31,191 bases of DNA from an uncultured Collinsella sp. (GTDB taxonomy: Bacteria > Actinomycetota > Coriobacteriia > Coriobacteriales > Coriobacteriaceae), in NCBI GenBank assembly GCA_958350755.1, contig CATWID010000017.1:1-31191 (forward strand), written 5' to 3'. This document shows positions 5,365-13,994 of the stretch, in pieces. How positions within the stretch are numbered: the first letter of the stretch is position 1; each line of letters opens with the position of its first letter. The translations under genes were made by a program, and so were the position numbers. Below the pieces are notes generated by a model, which saw only the letters and a program-made list of their open reading frames with translations, was not told the DNA's origin and ran no database searches.

Positions 5365-8178
5365 TTACCCCGTGTTCTGCAAACCTGCCGAGACGCCGGT
5401 AACAGTCGAAAGAATCAGGCTCATGTACTCGGCCTTCTTCTCCTCGGCCATCTCGTCCTGGTTCATACGCACCTCGCGAAGGGCGCGGACCTGGGCGATG
5501 GACAGGGCGTCGACGTAGGGGTTACGCACACGAACGGCGCAGCCGAGCACGCGGCGACGCTGCAGCGGCCACTCGTCACCGACGATGGCAAGGACCCACT
5601 TACGGGTGAGCTGCATCTCGGTGAAGACCTTCTCGGACAGATCCTGGCGATCGCCCAGGTGCAGGTACATCTTGGCGATGCGCTGATCGGTCTTAGCGAT
5701 CGACATCTCGATGTTGTCGATGAACGTGCGGAAGAACGGCCACTCCTGGTAGGCAGCCTTGAGCTGGTCAAGGTCGCCCAACTGCTCGCAGGCGGTGCCC
5801 AGGCCGTACCAAGCGGCCAGATTGATGCGTGCCTGGCTCCAGCTAAAGATCCACGGAATGGTACGCAGGTCGTCGAGCGACTTGGCGCCCAGACCGCGCT
5901 TGGCGGGACGCGAGCCGATTGGCAGCAGACCGACCTCGGTCAACGGCGTCACGGTCGAGAACCACGGTGTAAAGTCCTCGGTGTTCAGCAGGTCCAGATA
6001 GCGCTCATGGCTTACTGCGTTGAGCTTCTCCGCCATATCCCAGAACTTCTGCGTGGTCTCGGTGTTGGTCTTCTCGACGCTCGGGGCCGACTGCAAAAGC
6101 GTTGCGGCGGCAACGGACTCAACATGGCGCTGAGCCAGCGTGCGGTTGCCGTAACGGGCAAAGATGACCTCGCCCTGCTCGGTGAGCTTAAAGAAGCAGT
6201 TGACCGAACCCTTGGGCTGCGCCAGCACGGCCTTGTTGGCCGGACCGCCGCCACGGCCCACGGCACCGCCGCGACCGTGCATGAGCACCAGGTCGATATC
6301 GTTCTTCTCGGCCCACTTGGCAATGCGCTCCTGCGCGGAGTGCAGCGCGAGCATGGCCGTGGTAGGACCGGCATCCTTGGAGGAGTCGGAATAGCCCAGC
6401 ATGACCTCCATGCGGCGGTTGGTCTGGGCAAGGCGCTTTTGCACCACGGGCAGCGCAAGCATCTGGTCGAGCACGTCGACGCAGCCCTCGAGGTCCTCGA
6501 GCTGCTCGAACAGCGGGATCACGTCGAGCTCGGGGACATCCTCCTCGTGTGCAAAGGACAGGTGGGCAAGCTCAAAGACGTCGGCCACATGCTGGGCGCT
6601 CTTGGTGAACGAGATGATGTAGCGGTGCGCCATCTTCTTGCCGTAACGCTTTTGGATGGAACCGATAGCGCGGAAGGTGTCGATGACCTCGCGCGTCATG
6701 GGCTGCAGATCGCCATGGATACCGTTCTCGTGGATATCCTTGAGGGCGCGGGCGTGCACCACGGAGTGCTGACGGAACTCCATCTCGACCATATGGAAGC
6801 CGAAGGACTCGACCTGCCAGATGATGGTCTGGACCGGGCCGTAGGCAGCACGGACGGCACCGCAGGCGGCCAGCGAGCGCTGGACGACGCGCAGGTCCTC
6901 CAGGAACTCATCGGCGCTGTGGTACATGGTGTCGGTGATGCGACGGACGGTGGCGTTGAGTCGGTCTGCCATGACGAGCATGACGGCGCGATGCGGCTCG
7001 TGCTCGGAGATCAGCTCGGCGCGTGCCGTGTACTGGGTGCTCATCTCGACCTGATGGTTCCACAGGTTGATGAGCTCGGCAGACGGCTTGCTGTAGGTGG
7101 CCTCGAGCGTGAGGTTGCGGCCGATGCGGCGGCACTTGTCCTCGAGCTTGAGCACCATATGGGTGAAATACTTGGCGGCGACCTCACGGCTCACCTTGGC
7201 GGTGACGTTGGGGTTACCGTCGCGGTCGGAACCGATCCAGCTGCCGGGATGGAAGAACGCCGGGCACAGCGGCGGCACGGTACCGGCCTTGTCGCCCAGC
7301 ACCCAGTCGTCAAAACGACGATAGATGACGGGAATGACGTCGAACAGCGTGTTATCGAAGATGTCGATGATGGTATCGGCTTCCTCGACCGGCGTGGGCT
7401 TCTTGAGCGCGATGGGGCTCGTACGCACCAGGGCGTCAATCTCCTGCAGCATATGGCGCTCGTTCTCCACCAGGTCGGAGCCGCCCAGACGCGGACGCTC
7501 CTCCAGCAGGTTGGAGATACGGCGAATCTTGCCCTCGACGGCCTTACGACGGGCCTCGGTGGGATGTGCGGTAAAGACAGGGTGGAACTCGAGCTTGTCG
7601 AGCAGCTCGTTGGCGCCCTCGACACCCATCTCGTTTACCAACTGGTGATAGGCGACGGTGAGTTCGTTGGCGGGATCGACCTCGGTATCGGTCGACGCAC
7701 CTGCCTCGCGCTCGCGCAGCTGCGCCACGCGGTAGTTCTCCTCCGACAGGTTTGCCAGATGGAAGAAGCTCGTAAAGGCGCGGACGATAACCTGCTGCTT
7801 ATCGAGCGGCAGACTGTCGATCAGATCAACGACCTCGCGAAACGCCACGGCGGTGGGCTCGTCGGCAGTGGGCACGCCCTGCTCGTCGACGGCCTCGTCG
7901 GCAGCACGGGTGCCGGGGTTGCCGGCATTGGCCACAATCTCGGCTGTCAAAATCTTGTCGAACAGGTCCGCGATCTCGGGATCATACTCGCTAAGCACAC
8001 GGCGCTCCAGGCGCAAGAACAGCGCCAGATTGTCGCGCAGCTCCTCGGGGATCTCGATCTCGGCGAGACGCTCCTTGGATTCGGCATTCGAGCCGATTCG
8101 GTTAACGAGGCGGTTGACCACGGCAGCGACGCGCGCCGCGGCTTCGGGTACAGACTGGTTGCTTAGGTTCTCAGCCAC
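5365..8178 (-). CDS. ppc: Phosphoenolpyruvate carboxylase
   Basis: This anaplerotic enzyme forms oxaloacetate from PEP and bicarbonate in the cytoplasm. The protein of about 937 residues is in the usual 880-970 range. Visible signatures are the catalytic-histidine segment FTAHPTEARRKAV, GSWIGSDRDGNPNVT, LGYSDSSKDAG, the glycine-rich HGRGGAVGRGGGP loop and the invariant C-terminal QNTG. I prefer the GTG at 8178 (MAENLSNQ) because GGAGG sits four bases before it. The ATG at 8190 has its Shine-Dalgarno almost touching the start codon. The gene stands alone: it has its own promoter upstream and repeat element copy 2 just past its stop. A short acidic insertion rich in Ala, Asp and Glu near residues 88-110 looks lineage-specific. 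Confidence 0.96.
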   Translation of the reverse strand: MAENLSNQSVPEAAARVAAVVNRLVNRIGSNAESKERLAEIEIPEELRDNLALFLRLERRVLSEYDPEIADLFDKILTAEIVANAGNPGTRAADEAVDEQGVPTADEPTAVAFREVVDLIDSLPLDKQQVIVRAFTSFFHLANLSEENYRVAQLREREAGASTDTEVDPANELTVAYHQLVNEMGVEGANELLDKLEFHPVFTAHPTEARRKAVEGKIRRISNLLEERPRLGGSDLVENERHMLQEIDALVRTSPIALKKPTPVEEADTIIDIFDNTLFDVIPVIYRRFDDWVLGDKAGTVPPLCPAFFHPGSWIGSDRDGNPNVTAKVSREVAAKYFTHMVLKLEDKCRRIGRNLTLEATYSKPSAELINLWNHQVEMSTQYTARAELISEHEPHRAVMLVMADRLNATVRRITDTMYHSADEFLEDLRVVQRSLAACGAVRAAYGPVQTIIWQVESFGFHMVEMEFRQHSVVHARALKDIHENGIHGDLQPMTREVIDTFRAIGSIQKRYGKKMAHRYIISFTKSAQHVADVFELAHLSFAHEEDVPELDVIPLFEQLEDLEGCVDVLDQMLALPVVQKRLAQTNRRMEVMLGYSDSSKDAGPTTAMLALHSAQERIAKWAEKNDIDLVLMHGRGGAVGRGGGPANKAVLAQPKGSVNCFFKLTEQGEVIFARYGNRTLAQRHVESVAAATLLQSAPSVEKTNTETTQKFWDMAEKLNAVSHERYLDLLNTEDFTPWFSTVTPLTEVGLLPIGSRPAKRGLGAKSLDDLRTIPWIFSWSQARINLAAWYGLGTACEQLGDLDQLKAAYQEWPFFRTFIDNIEMSIAKTDQRIAKMYLHLGDRQDLSEKVFTEMQLTRKWVLAIVGDEWPLQRRRVLGCAVRVRNPYVDALSIAQVRALREVRMNQDEMAEEKKAEYMSLILSTVTGVSAGLQNTG

Positions 8179-8222
8179 GTTTCCTCCCATTCCTCCTTCT
8201 ATGCACGTAACATGCGGTATTT

Positions 8223-8250
8223 ATTATAGGCACTCGGCAAAAACTTTCGA
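8223..8250 (-). promoter_or_regulatory. Putative sigma-70 promoter of ppc
   Basis: On the minus strand a perfect TATAAT (8228-8223) has TCGAAA (8250-8245) 16 bases upstream, which matches four of six bases of TTGACA. It lies about 45 bases upstream of the ppc start codon. Confidence 0.55.
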
Positions 8251-8342
8251 CGCTGATTGCGCTTTACCACACAAAAGTATTTTCTGCATTGCAAGGCTTT
8301 TTGCCCCAAATGGTCGTATTTCTCGGTGGACGGCATATGCAA

Positions 8343-8378
8343 ACGGGGGCATTCCGCATAAATGCGAAACACCCCCGT
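8343..8378 (-). terminator. Probable terminator of hisS
   Basis: ACGGGGG (8343-8349) pairs with CCCCCGT (8372-8378), and an inner CGCAT/ATGCG stem extends it. The hairpin lies 58-93 bases past the hisS stop on the minus strand. The trailing T run is short (CGTTTGC), so termination strength is uncertain. Confidence 0.6.
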
Positions 8379-8435
8379 AACAATCGCTCTCAATGAGCAG
8401 GGCACGTTAGCAGGCCCGCAGCTCAAAAAGATGCG

Positions 8436-9749
8436 CTACAGGCGCTCGCGAACCGCCTCGACCACGTTGGCCAAATCGACGAGAACCTCGTCGTGACTCT
8501 GCATGTCGCGCACCTTGACCTTGCCGGCGGCAAGCTCGTCGCCACCCAGGACCAGGATGAGCTTGGCGCCCACCTTGTCGGCCTGCTTAAACTGGGCCTT
8601 GAGCGAACGACCCTGGTAGTCGGCCTCGGTCACGATGCCTGCGGAGCGAAGCTCCTGCGTGATGGCAAAGACGTTCTGACGCAGCTCCTTGCCGGCGTTG
8701 GCAACGTAGACGCACGGGACCTCCTCGGCACCCAGGTCGCTGCCAAAGGCCTGCAGGGCCAGCAGGGCGCGCTCAAAACCAACGGCGAAGCCAACGCCGG
8801 CCGTGGGCTTGCCACCCTCGAGCTCGACCAAGCCGTCATAGCGGCCGCCGCCGCCGATGGAGCCGACACCGGCACCGGGAGCCTCGACCTCAAAGACGGT
8901 GCGGGTGTAGTAGTCCAGGCCACGCACCAAGGTGGGGTCCTCGACATACTCGATACCCGCCGCATCCAGATAGCGCTTGACTTGCTCGTAGTGCTCGCGG
9001 CACTCGTCGCACAGGTTGTCGCCCATCAGCGGGGCATCGGCCATGATCTCGCGGCAGTGGTCGTTCTTGCAGTCGAAGGCGCGCAACGGGTTGAGCTCGG
9101 CGCGCTCGCGGCACTCGTCGCACATCTCGTCGGCGTGGTCGAGAATGAACTGCTTAACCTGCTCGCGATAGGCCGGACGGCACTGAGCATCGCCCATTGA
9201 GTTAATAAGCAGGCGGAGCTTGGAAAGATCGAAACCAAGGCGCTTGTAGAACTCCATGAGCATGATGATGCACTCGGCGTCTGCCGCCGGATCGGGAGCG
9301 CCGAGCCACTCGATACCCACCTGGTGGAACTGGCGCAGACGACCCTTCTGGGGACGCTCGCCACGGAACATGGCCTCGGCGTAGTAAGCCTTAAACGGCG
9401 TGGAGCCCTGGGGCACCAAGTTGTTCTCCACGACGGCGCGCACCACGCCAGCCGTGCCCTCGGGACGAAGCGCCAGGCGCTGCTTGGGCTTGAGCTTGGT
9501 ATCGGTGCCCTCGGTAAAGACGCGCTCCAGGTTGGCGCCGCTAAACACGCGGAACATCTCCTTGCGCACGACGTCGGTCGACTGGCCGATGCCGTGGACA
9601 AACACGTCCACCTGCTCGATGGCGGGCGTCTCGATGGGCTTAAAGCCAAACGGCTCGAACACGCCGGCAGCGATCTGCTGCATCTTTTGCCAAGCGCGCA
9701 TCTCAGCGCCGATAAGGTCGCGGGTTCCCTCCGCCTTCTGTGCCTGCAT
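8436..9749 (-). CDS. hisS: Histidyl-tRNA synthetase (class II)
   Basis: HisRS charges tRNA-His with histidine. The product of about 437 residues shows EGTRDLIG at the N-terminus, LRPEGT (94-99), motif 2 FRGERPQKGRLRQFHQ (128-143), the histidine-specific LVRGLDYYTRTVFE, and motif 3 in GGGRYDGL followed by AGVGFAVGFERALL. It ends with an anticodon-binding domain. Cysteine pairs near residues 195-245 (CDEC, CKNDHC, CDEC) occur in this insertion domain and may bind a metal. The ATG at 9749 is chosen because AAAGGTG precedes it by seven bases; a TTG two codons earlier lacks spacing. The gene is monocistronic here. The usual partner aspS is not within the window. Its leader carries a long hairpin at 9815-9874. 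Confidence 0.97.
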   Translation of the reverse strand: MQAQKAEGTRDLIGAEMRAWQKMQQIAAGVFEPFGFKPIETPAIEQVDVFVHGIGQSTDVVRKEMFRVFSGANLERVFTEGTDTKLKPKQRLALRPEGTAGVVRAVVENNLVPQGSTPFKAYYAEAMFRGERPQKGRLRQFHQVGIEWLGAPDPAADAECIIMLMEFYKRLGFDLSKLRLLINSMGDAQCRPAYREQVKQFILDHADEMCDECRERAELNPLRAFDCKNDHCREIMADAPLMGDNLCDECREHYEQVKRYLDAAGIEYVEDPTLVRGLDYYTRTVFEVEAPGAGVGSIGGGGRYDGLVELEGGKPTAGVGFAVGFERALLALQAFGSDLGAEEVPCVYVANAGKELRQNVFAITQELRSAGIVTEADYQGRSLKAQFKQADKVGAKLILVLGGDELAAGKVKVRDMQSHDEVLVDLANVVEAVRERL

Positions 9750-9791
9750 GGGCAAACACCTTTCTTTTGTATCGCGTCATAGGTAGTGGTC

Positions 9792-9797
9792 ATTATA
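9792..9797 (-). promoter_or_regulatory. Candidate -10 box of hisS
   Basis: A perfect TATAAT on the minus strand lies 43 bases before the hisS ATG. No recognisable -35 box is present: the expected -35 position falls on the GC-rich foot of the long hairpin at 9815-9874. Confidence 0.45.
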
Positions 9798-9814
9798 CGG
9801 CACAAACACAAACA

Positions 9815-9874
9815 GCGGCGGTGCATCTGACCGAACGAGGGTATGGGGACTCGTTCGGCCAGATGCACCGCCGC
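9815..9874. repeat. Long intergenic hairpin upstream of hisS
   Basis: Arms 9815-9839 and 9850-9874 are 25 bases long and pair with one mismatch (A opposite C on the plus strand, G-U on the minus strand). The ten-base loop is GGTATGGGGA. The wobble-compatible mismatch suggests a minus-strand transcript. There is no T tract, so it is not a standard terminator. The gap 9750-10053 (304 bases) contains this hairpin, the one at 9954-10017 and the hisS -10 box, and no gene. Confidence 0.8.
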
Positions 9875-9953
9875 GGTGTGCAATCTGCAATCCTTCCGCC
9901 TCTTCGGATCACAAAATCCGTTGGACGGAAAGACTTCGGGTCATCTCTTGAGC

Positions 9954-10017
9954 CCGTGGCTGCATGGGAAACCGAATGACGGTACGAGCATCCATTCGGC
10001 TTCCAAGGCAGCCACGG
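9954..10017. repeat. Long imperfect hairpin downstream of the MFS gene
   Basis: Arms 9954-9978 and 9993-10017 are 25 bases each. They match at 22 positions, with 10-bp and 7-bp perfect ends (CCGTGGCTGC and CCGAATG) and a 14-base loop. It lies 37 bases past the MFS stop on the minus strand. No T run follows, so a terminator role is unproven. Confidence 0.65.
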
Positions 10018-10053
10018 ACAAAACGGGGCAAAGAGCTACGAGCGACGTCGTCC

Positions 10054-11322
10054 CTACTCCCCCGCCACGCTCGCGCGCAGCTTAGCCGCGATGGGCTCAG
10101 ACGCCAGCAGGAACACCAGCATTGCCACCGAGCACGCCAGGCACACGATCCATGTGCTCGTAAAGGAGCCCGTGGCATCGAACAGTATTCCCGAGACGAT
10201 GGCGCCCACCGTGCCGCCAACCATCTCGAGCGAGGTAATGGCGCCCGTGACCTTACCCAGGTCGGCCATGCCAAACTGCTTGGACGCGGCGATGGTAGGC
10301 GTGATGGTGCCCATGCACGTTCCAACACCAAAGCTCACAGCGGCGACAATAGGACCGAGGTCCGTCGTCGGGAAACACAGCGCCACGCAGGCGATAATGC
10401 ACGCAACGGAGCCAAGGATATTGCCAAAGCGCAGGCCAAAGCGGTCATAGATCGCACCGAGCGAAATCTTGGCAATAACGACGGTGACCATGTAGGCCGA
10501 AAGTACGGTACCCGCCCACATGGGATCGTGGCCGCCCGTGACAATCTTGGCACCGTTGACGGTAACACTCGTCATGTTGGTAACCTGGTTGGGCAGGATG
10601 GCGCCATTGACCAAGCCCATAAAGAGGAAGGCGACGACAAGCAGCCAAAATGCCGGGCTCTTCTTGATACGAGACCAGCCGACGCTAACCTCGGGGGCTG
10701 CCTTCTCGTTCTTATCACCCGTGGCAGAAGCAGACGGGTCGCCTGGATTCTCGCCGAGCGGCTTAAGACCGATCTCGGAAGGCTTGGTGCGGAAGGAATA
10801 GGCCGTGATGGGCAGCGCCGCCACCATGCAGATAGCCGCGAGCACCAGGAAGGCGGAACGCCAGCCAACGCTCACGATGAGCGAGCTCACGATGGGAGAC
10901 AGAATAGCGCCGCCAAAGCCCGAGCCCGAAAGTGCGATGGAGATGGCAAGGCCTCGCTTGGCCGTAAACCAGTTGGCGGTCACTAGGCTGATGAGCAGGC
11001 GGGTCGAGGCGACGGCAAAGCAGCCCGAGACGGCAAAGAGCACGTAGACCTGCCACAGCTCACCGACAAAGCTCATGCCGGCAAGAACGGCAGAGGTGGC
11101 GATTACAGTGAGGGAGCCCAAAACGCGGCCGCTTACTTTATCGGCGACATGGCCAATGACAAGCGATCCGATAACGCTCACCACCGTGGAGATCGCATTG
11201 GAGATGTTGTACTGGGCAAGCGTGATCCCGAGGTCGCTGACGATGAGCGGCTGGAACAGGCTCATGCAGTTGACGAAAATGGTGTAGCACGTGGCCATGA
11301 TCACAAAGCCGGAGGCCACCAC
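10054..11322 (-). CDS. MFS transporter, 5' end interrupted by an in-frame stop
   Basis: This is a twelve-helix major facilitator superfamily permease of 422 residues as read from the GTG at 11322. The signature between helices 2 and 3 reads GHVADKVSGRVLG. The natural start looks like the ATG at 11358, which has AAAAAGGA six bases upstream, but the frame reads Met-Ser-Gln-TAA (stop at 11349-11347). It then continues as RKFFPGWLVVASGF into the open frame. The RKFFPGW segment is typical of the cytosolic N-terminus of such permeases and belongs to the gene. Unless the stop is a sequencing error or is read through, translation must restart at a GTG with no visible ribosome-binding site. The gene follows the M20 amidohydrolase by 40 bases, suggesting joint uptake and hydrolysis of a small N-acyl or amide substrate. 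Confidence 0.8.
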   Translation of the reverse strand: MVASGFVIMATCYTIFVNCMSLFQPLIVSDLGITLAQYNISNAISTVVSVIGSLVIGHVADKVSGRVLGSLTVIATSAVLAGMSFVGELWQVYVLFAVSGCFAVASTRLLISLVTANWFTAKRGLAISIALSGSGFGGAILSPIVSSLIVSVGWRSAFLVLAAICMVAALPITAYSFRTKPSEIGLKPLGENPGDPSASATGDKNEKAAPEVSVGWSRIKKSPAFWLLVVAFLFMGLVNGAILPNQVTNMTSVTVNGAKIVTGGHDPMWAGTVLSAYMVTVVIAKISLGAIYDRFGLRFGNILGSVACIIACVALCFPTTDLGPIVAAVSFGVGTCMGTITPTIAASKQFGMADLGKVTGAITSLEMVGGTVGAIVSGILFDATGSFTSTWIVCLACSVAMLVFLLASEPIAAKLRASVAGE

Positions 11323-11398
11323 GAGCCAGCCGGGGAAGAACTTACGTTACTGAGACATGCTGTTCCTTTTTTAAACAAACGAGCAGCAAGATTGGGTG

Positions 11399-12694
11399 CT
11401 ACCGGTGGTCGGCGATGTAGCCCAAAGCGACGGCGGCATAAGCCGCGGCGCCAAGGGGAAGCTCGGCATCGCTAAAACGTGCCTTGGGATGATGCTGAGC
11501 AAAATGCTCGTCCGTATCAGTCACGGCAGCGCCCACGGTAAAGTACGCACTCGGGATCTCGCTCGAGATCAACGCGAAGTCCTCGCTCGCCATGGCGTGG
11601 AACAGCGGCAGGAAGGCGGACTTGGGCAGCACCGCGCCCACGTAGCCAAGCGACGCCTGCGTCATATCGTCATCGAGTACGAGCGGGGGAACATCCGAGA
11701 GCGTCTCAATAGTCGCCGGCGTACGATAGGTCGTGGCAACGCCTTTGACGACCTCCGCGATGCGGGCCTTGAGGTGCTCCATGAGCTCGACATCGAAGCC
11801 ACGCAGCGTTCCCTCGAGCACACAAGTGTCGGGAATGACATTTGCGGCCTGACCGCCGGCGAACTTGCCAACGGTAAGCGCGACCTCCTTGGCCGCCGGC
11901 ACCTCGCGGGAGATGAGCTCCTGAAGCGCCAAATGCACATGGACGCCGGCCGTGATGGGGTCGATGCAGATCTCGGGGCTCGAGCCATGGCCGCCCTTGC
12001 CCTGAAGCGTGATGCGAAAACCGTACACGCCCGAGAGCGCCGGGCTGCCGTAGAGCACCAGGCCAAGCGGCGACTGGCTATTGACATGCATGGCAAAGGC
12101 GACCTGGGGACGCGGGTTCTGCAGCAGACCGTCGGCGATGGCGGCGCGGGCACCCTCAAAGGTTTCCTCGCCCGGCTGGAACAGCAACTTAACCGTGGCG
12201 TTGGCGTCGACAAGCGCGGACTCACGGGCCTTGAGCAGGCACGCCGCACCAAGCAGCGCCGTCGCGTGCATATCGTGTCCGCATGCGTGCATGCAGCCGT
12301 TCGTAGAGGCGAAAGGCTCACCTGACTCTTCGGCAACGGGCAGGGCATCCATGTCGCCACGGAGCATGATGACCGTACCGGCCTGTTCGTCCGTGCAGAC
12401 GCCATTGCCCTGGGCCGCGGCGGCACCGGCGCCGACAAGGCCCACAACACAGGAACCATCGACGAGCGTGGCAAATGGGATTTCCATCTCGGTCAGGCGC
12501 GCTTGAATATACGCAGAGGTCTGTGGGAGGCTATTACCCAGCTCGGGCATCTGGTGTAAATCGTGTCGCCACGCAGCGAGCTCGTCTGCAAAAGCCTGAG
12601 CTTCTGCAACGAGACCGTCACCGATAGCGGCCTGCGCCGCTGCGGTGGCCTTGGGCGCTGATTGCGGTTGAAGATCGGACTGAGCTGGTGCCAT
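11399..12694 (-). CDS. M20-family amidohydrolase (M20D type)
   Basis: This 431-residue metal-dependent hydrolase belongs to the M20D group, which includes N-acyl-amino-acid amidohydrolases and aminobenzoyl-glutamate-type enzymes. Metal-site motifs are visible: RHDLHQMPELG (43-53), RGDMDALP (112-119), MHACGHDMH with Cys138 and His140, FQPGEE with Glu176-Glu177, and SEDFA towards the C-terminus. The dimerisation domain runs from about residue 205 to 320, with GKGGHGSSPE. There is no signal peptide, so it acts in the cytosol. The ATG at 12694 follows TGGAGGG with good spacing. It is the first gene of a two-gene unit with the downstream MFS transporter. The exact substrate cannot be read from the sequence. 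Confidence 0.9.
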   Translation of the reverse strand: MAPAQSDLQPQSAPKATAAAQAAIGDGLVAEAQAFADELAAWRHDLHQMPELGNSLPQTSAYIQARLTEMEIPFATLVDGSCVVGLVGAGAAAAQGNGVCTDEQAGTVIMLRGDMDALPVAEESGEPFASTNGCMHACGHDMHATALLGAACLLKARESALVDANATVKLLFQPGEETFEGARAAIADGLLQNPRPQVAFAMHVNSQSPLGLVLYGSPALSGVYGFRITLQGKGGHGSSPEICIDPITAGVHVHLALQELISREVPAAKEVALTVGKFAGGQAANVIPDTCVLEGTLRGFDVELMEHLKARIAEVVKGVATTYRTPATIETLSDVPPLVLDDDMTQASLGYVGAVLPKSAFLPLFHAMASEDFALISSEIPSAYFTVGAAVTDTDEHFAQHHPKARFSDAELPLGAAAYAAVALGYIADHR

Positions 12695-12770
12695 AAATGC
12701 CCTCCAGTAACGTTTTTGCGGTAAGCACTTTGATAGCGTAAAGTGTAAGGTACAACTTTAAGGGCGAGGC

Positions 12771-12798
12771 ATAAAAAATGCCGCCCCAGGAGGGCGGC
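12771..12798 (-). terminator. Intrinsic terminator of the DMT transporter gene
   Basis: GCCGCCC (12780-12786) pairs with GGGCGGC (12792-12798) around a five-base loop. On the minus strand it is followed by ATTTTTTAT. It sits 13 bases past the stop codon of the DMT gene. Confidence 0.9.
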
Positions 12799-12810
12799 GC
12801 AACAAGTTGT

Positions 12811-13794
12811 TTACAATTGCGGGCGCGGCTTTCGACGCAAAAAATCGAAGTGAGTCTCGCTCAAGATAATCGACAGGAAGATAAGCACAAAGCCGGCGAG
12901 CAGACGCGAGGTGAGCGCCTCCCCCATCAGCAGCACCGAAAACAACACGCCCGAAGGCGACTCCATCGAAAGGAGCAGCGAGCCCGTCGAAGCCGGGACA
13001 TGCGCCAGGCCGACGTTTTGGATGAGCAGAGCCACGCATGTGCAGCCCACCGAGAGAAACGCCATCGCACTGATAAAGCTCGGCGTCCACACGGACAGAG
13101 GCGCCTGGGTTTCGAATAGCAGCGACGAGACCAGGCTTAGGATGCCATTGCCCACAAACATCCAAAACGTGATGACGTTGATGTCCATTTTGCGACCGTA
13201 CTTGGCGGTCACCGCCATCTGGATGGCGAAGAAGACCGCGCCGCCCAGCGTAATGGCATCGCCGATATTGAACTCGACGCTATCGAGCGCCACCAGGCCA
13301 ATGCCCGCCAAGCACAGCAGTGCCGCGCCCAAGTTATAGCGGGTGAGTTTTTCGCCGCTCAGAAAATAGCTCGCAAAGGGCACGAGGATGCAGTACGTAC
13401 CCGTCAAAAACGCGTTCTTGCCCGCCGTGGTTTGCGCCAGACCGACCGTCTGCAGGACGTAGGCGGCCCACATAAGTGTGCCCATTCCAAGTCCGACGAT
13501 AAGATTGCGGGCGTTGAGGTGCGCGATGATGCGCTTGTGGAAGATGACAAACATGACCAACGCCGCAGGCAGAAAGCGCACGTAGAGCAGTTCAAACACC
13601 GGAATGGCGTCGAGCGCGTCCTTCATAGTGGTAAAGGAGTAACCCCAGATAATCGCCACCGAAAGCAGTAGAACTTTCCAGAACAACGGCGAACGAGCAC
13701 CGGCACCACGGGAGGTGCCGCCCGCACCCAGGTCCTCGCGAGCCACAGGGCTGTCGGGCATCATTTCGATATTGTCAGTGGCATGCTGGGGCAT
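12811..13794 (-). CDS. EamA/DMT-family transporter
   Basis: This 327-residue membrane protein has about ten predicted transmembrane helices in two EamA repeats (roughly residues 38-165 and 180-318). The first helix contains AIIWGYSFTTMKDAL and the ending is the basic tail FLRRKPRPQL. The GSLLLSMESPSGVLFSVLL segment in the second repeat is the common EamA pore-region motif. Members export amino acids, metabolites or drugs; the substrate here is unknown. A hydrophilic extension of about 35 residues precedes the first helix. The ATG at 13794 has GCGAGGA six bases upstream. The gene has its own terminator downstream and lies after the terminator of the YhgE gene, so it is probably monocistronic. 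Confidence 0.88.
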   Translation of the reverse strand: MPQHATDNIEMMPDSPVAREDLGAGGTSRGAGARSPLFWKVLLLSVAIIWGYSFTTMKDALDAIPVFELLYVRFLPAALVMFVIFHKRIIAHLNARNLIVGLGMGTLMWAAYVLQTVGLAQTTAGKNAFLTGTYCILVPFASYFLSGEKLTRYNLGAALLCLAGIGLVALDSVEFNIGDAITLGGAVFFAIQMAVTAKYGRKMDINVITFWMFVGNGILSLVSSLLFETQAPLSVWTPSFISAMAFLSVGCTCVALLIQNVGLAHVPASTGSLLLSMESPSGVLFSVLLMGEALTSRLLAGFVLIFLSIILSETHFDFLRRKPRPQL

Positions 13795-13861
13795 AGGGCA
13801 TCCTCGCGCTCAATCTGGGCGTGGTGTCCGCACGCGCGTGACCGCATGCCGCCTCATGGTC

Positions 13862-13900
13862 AAATAAAAACGGGACGCGCCGGACCCCCGGCACGCCCCG
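13862..13900 (-). terminator. Intrinsic terminator of the yhgE pair
   Basis: Thirteen-base arms 13871-13883 and 13888-13900 pair fully on the minus-strand RNA with two G-U wobbles; the same positions would be A-C and C-A mismatches on the plus strand. CGTTTTTATTTG follows. It lies about 95 bases past the stop of the second yhgE-type gene. Confidence 0.85.
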
Positions 13901-13994
13901 CTACTGTAACAACAACCAAGCAGCTCATGCAATTCACTCAACTAAAGCGTCGAGCCGGAAGGCCTCGATGTTCCGTCAACGCCACGTTGTCGCG

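Noticed and set aside
5659..8166. Very long open frame (about 835 codons) on the plus strand opposite ppc
   Set aside because: It lies entirely antisense to a clear PEP carboxylase. High GC at third positions keeps such antisense frames open, and the translation shows no domain.
9750..10053. T-box leader for hisS
   Set aside because: No T-box consensus (AGGGTGGNACCGCG) or specifier-loop layout is visible on the minus strand; only long simple hairpins are present.
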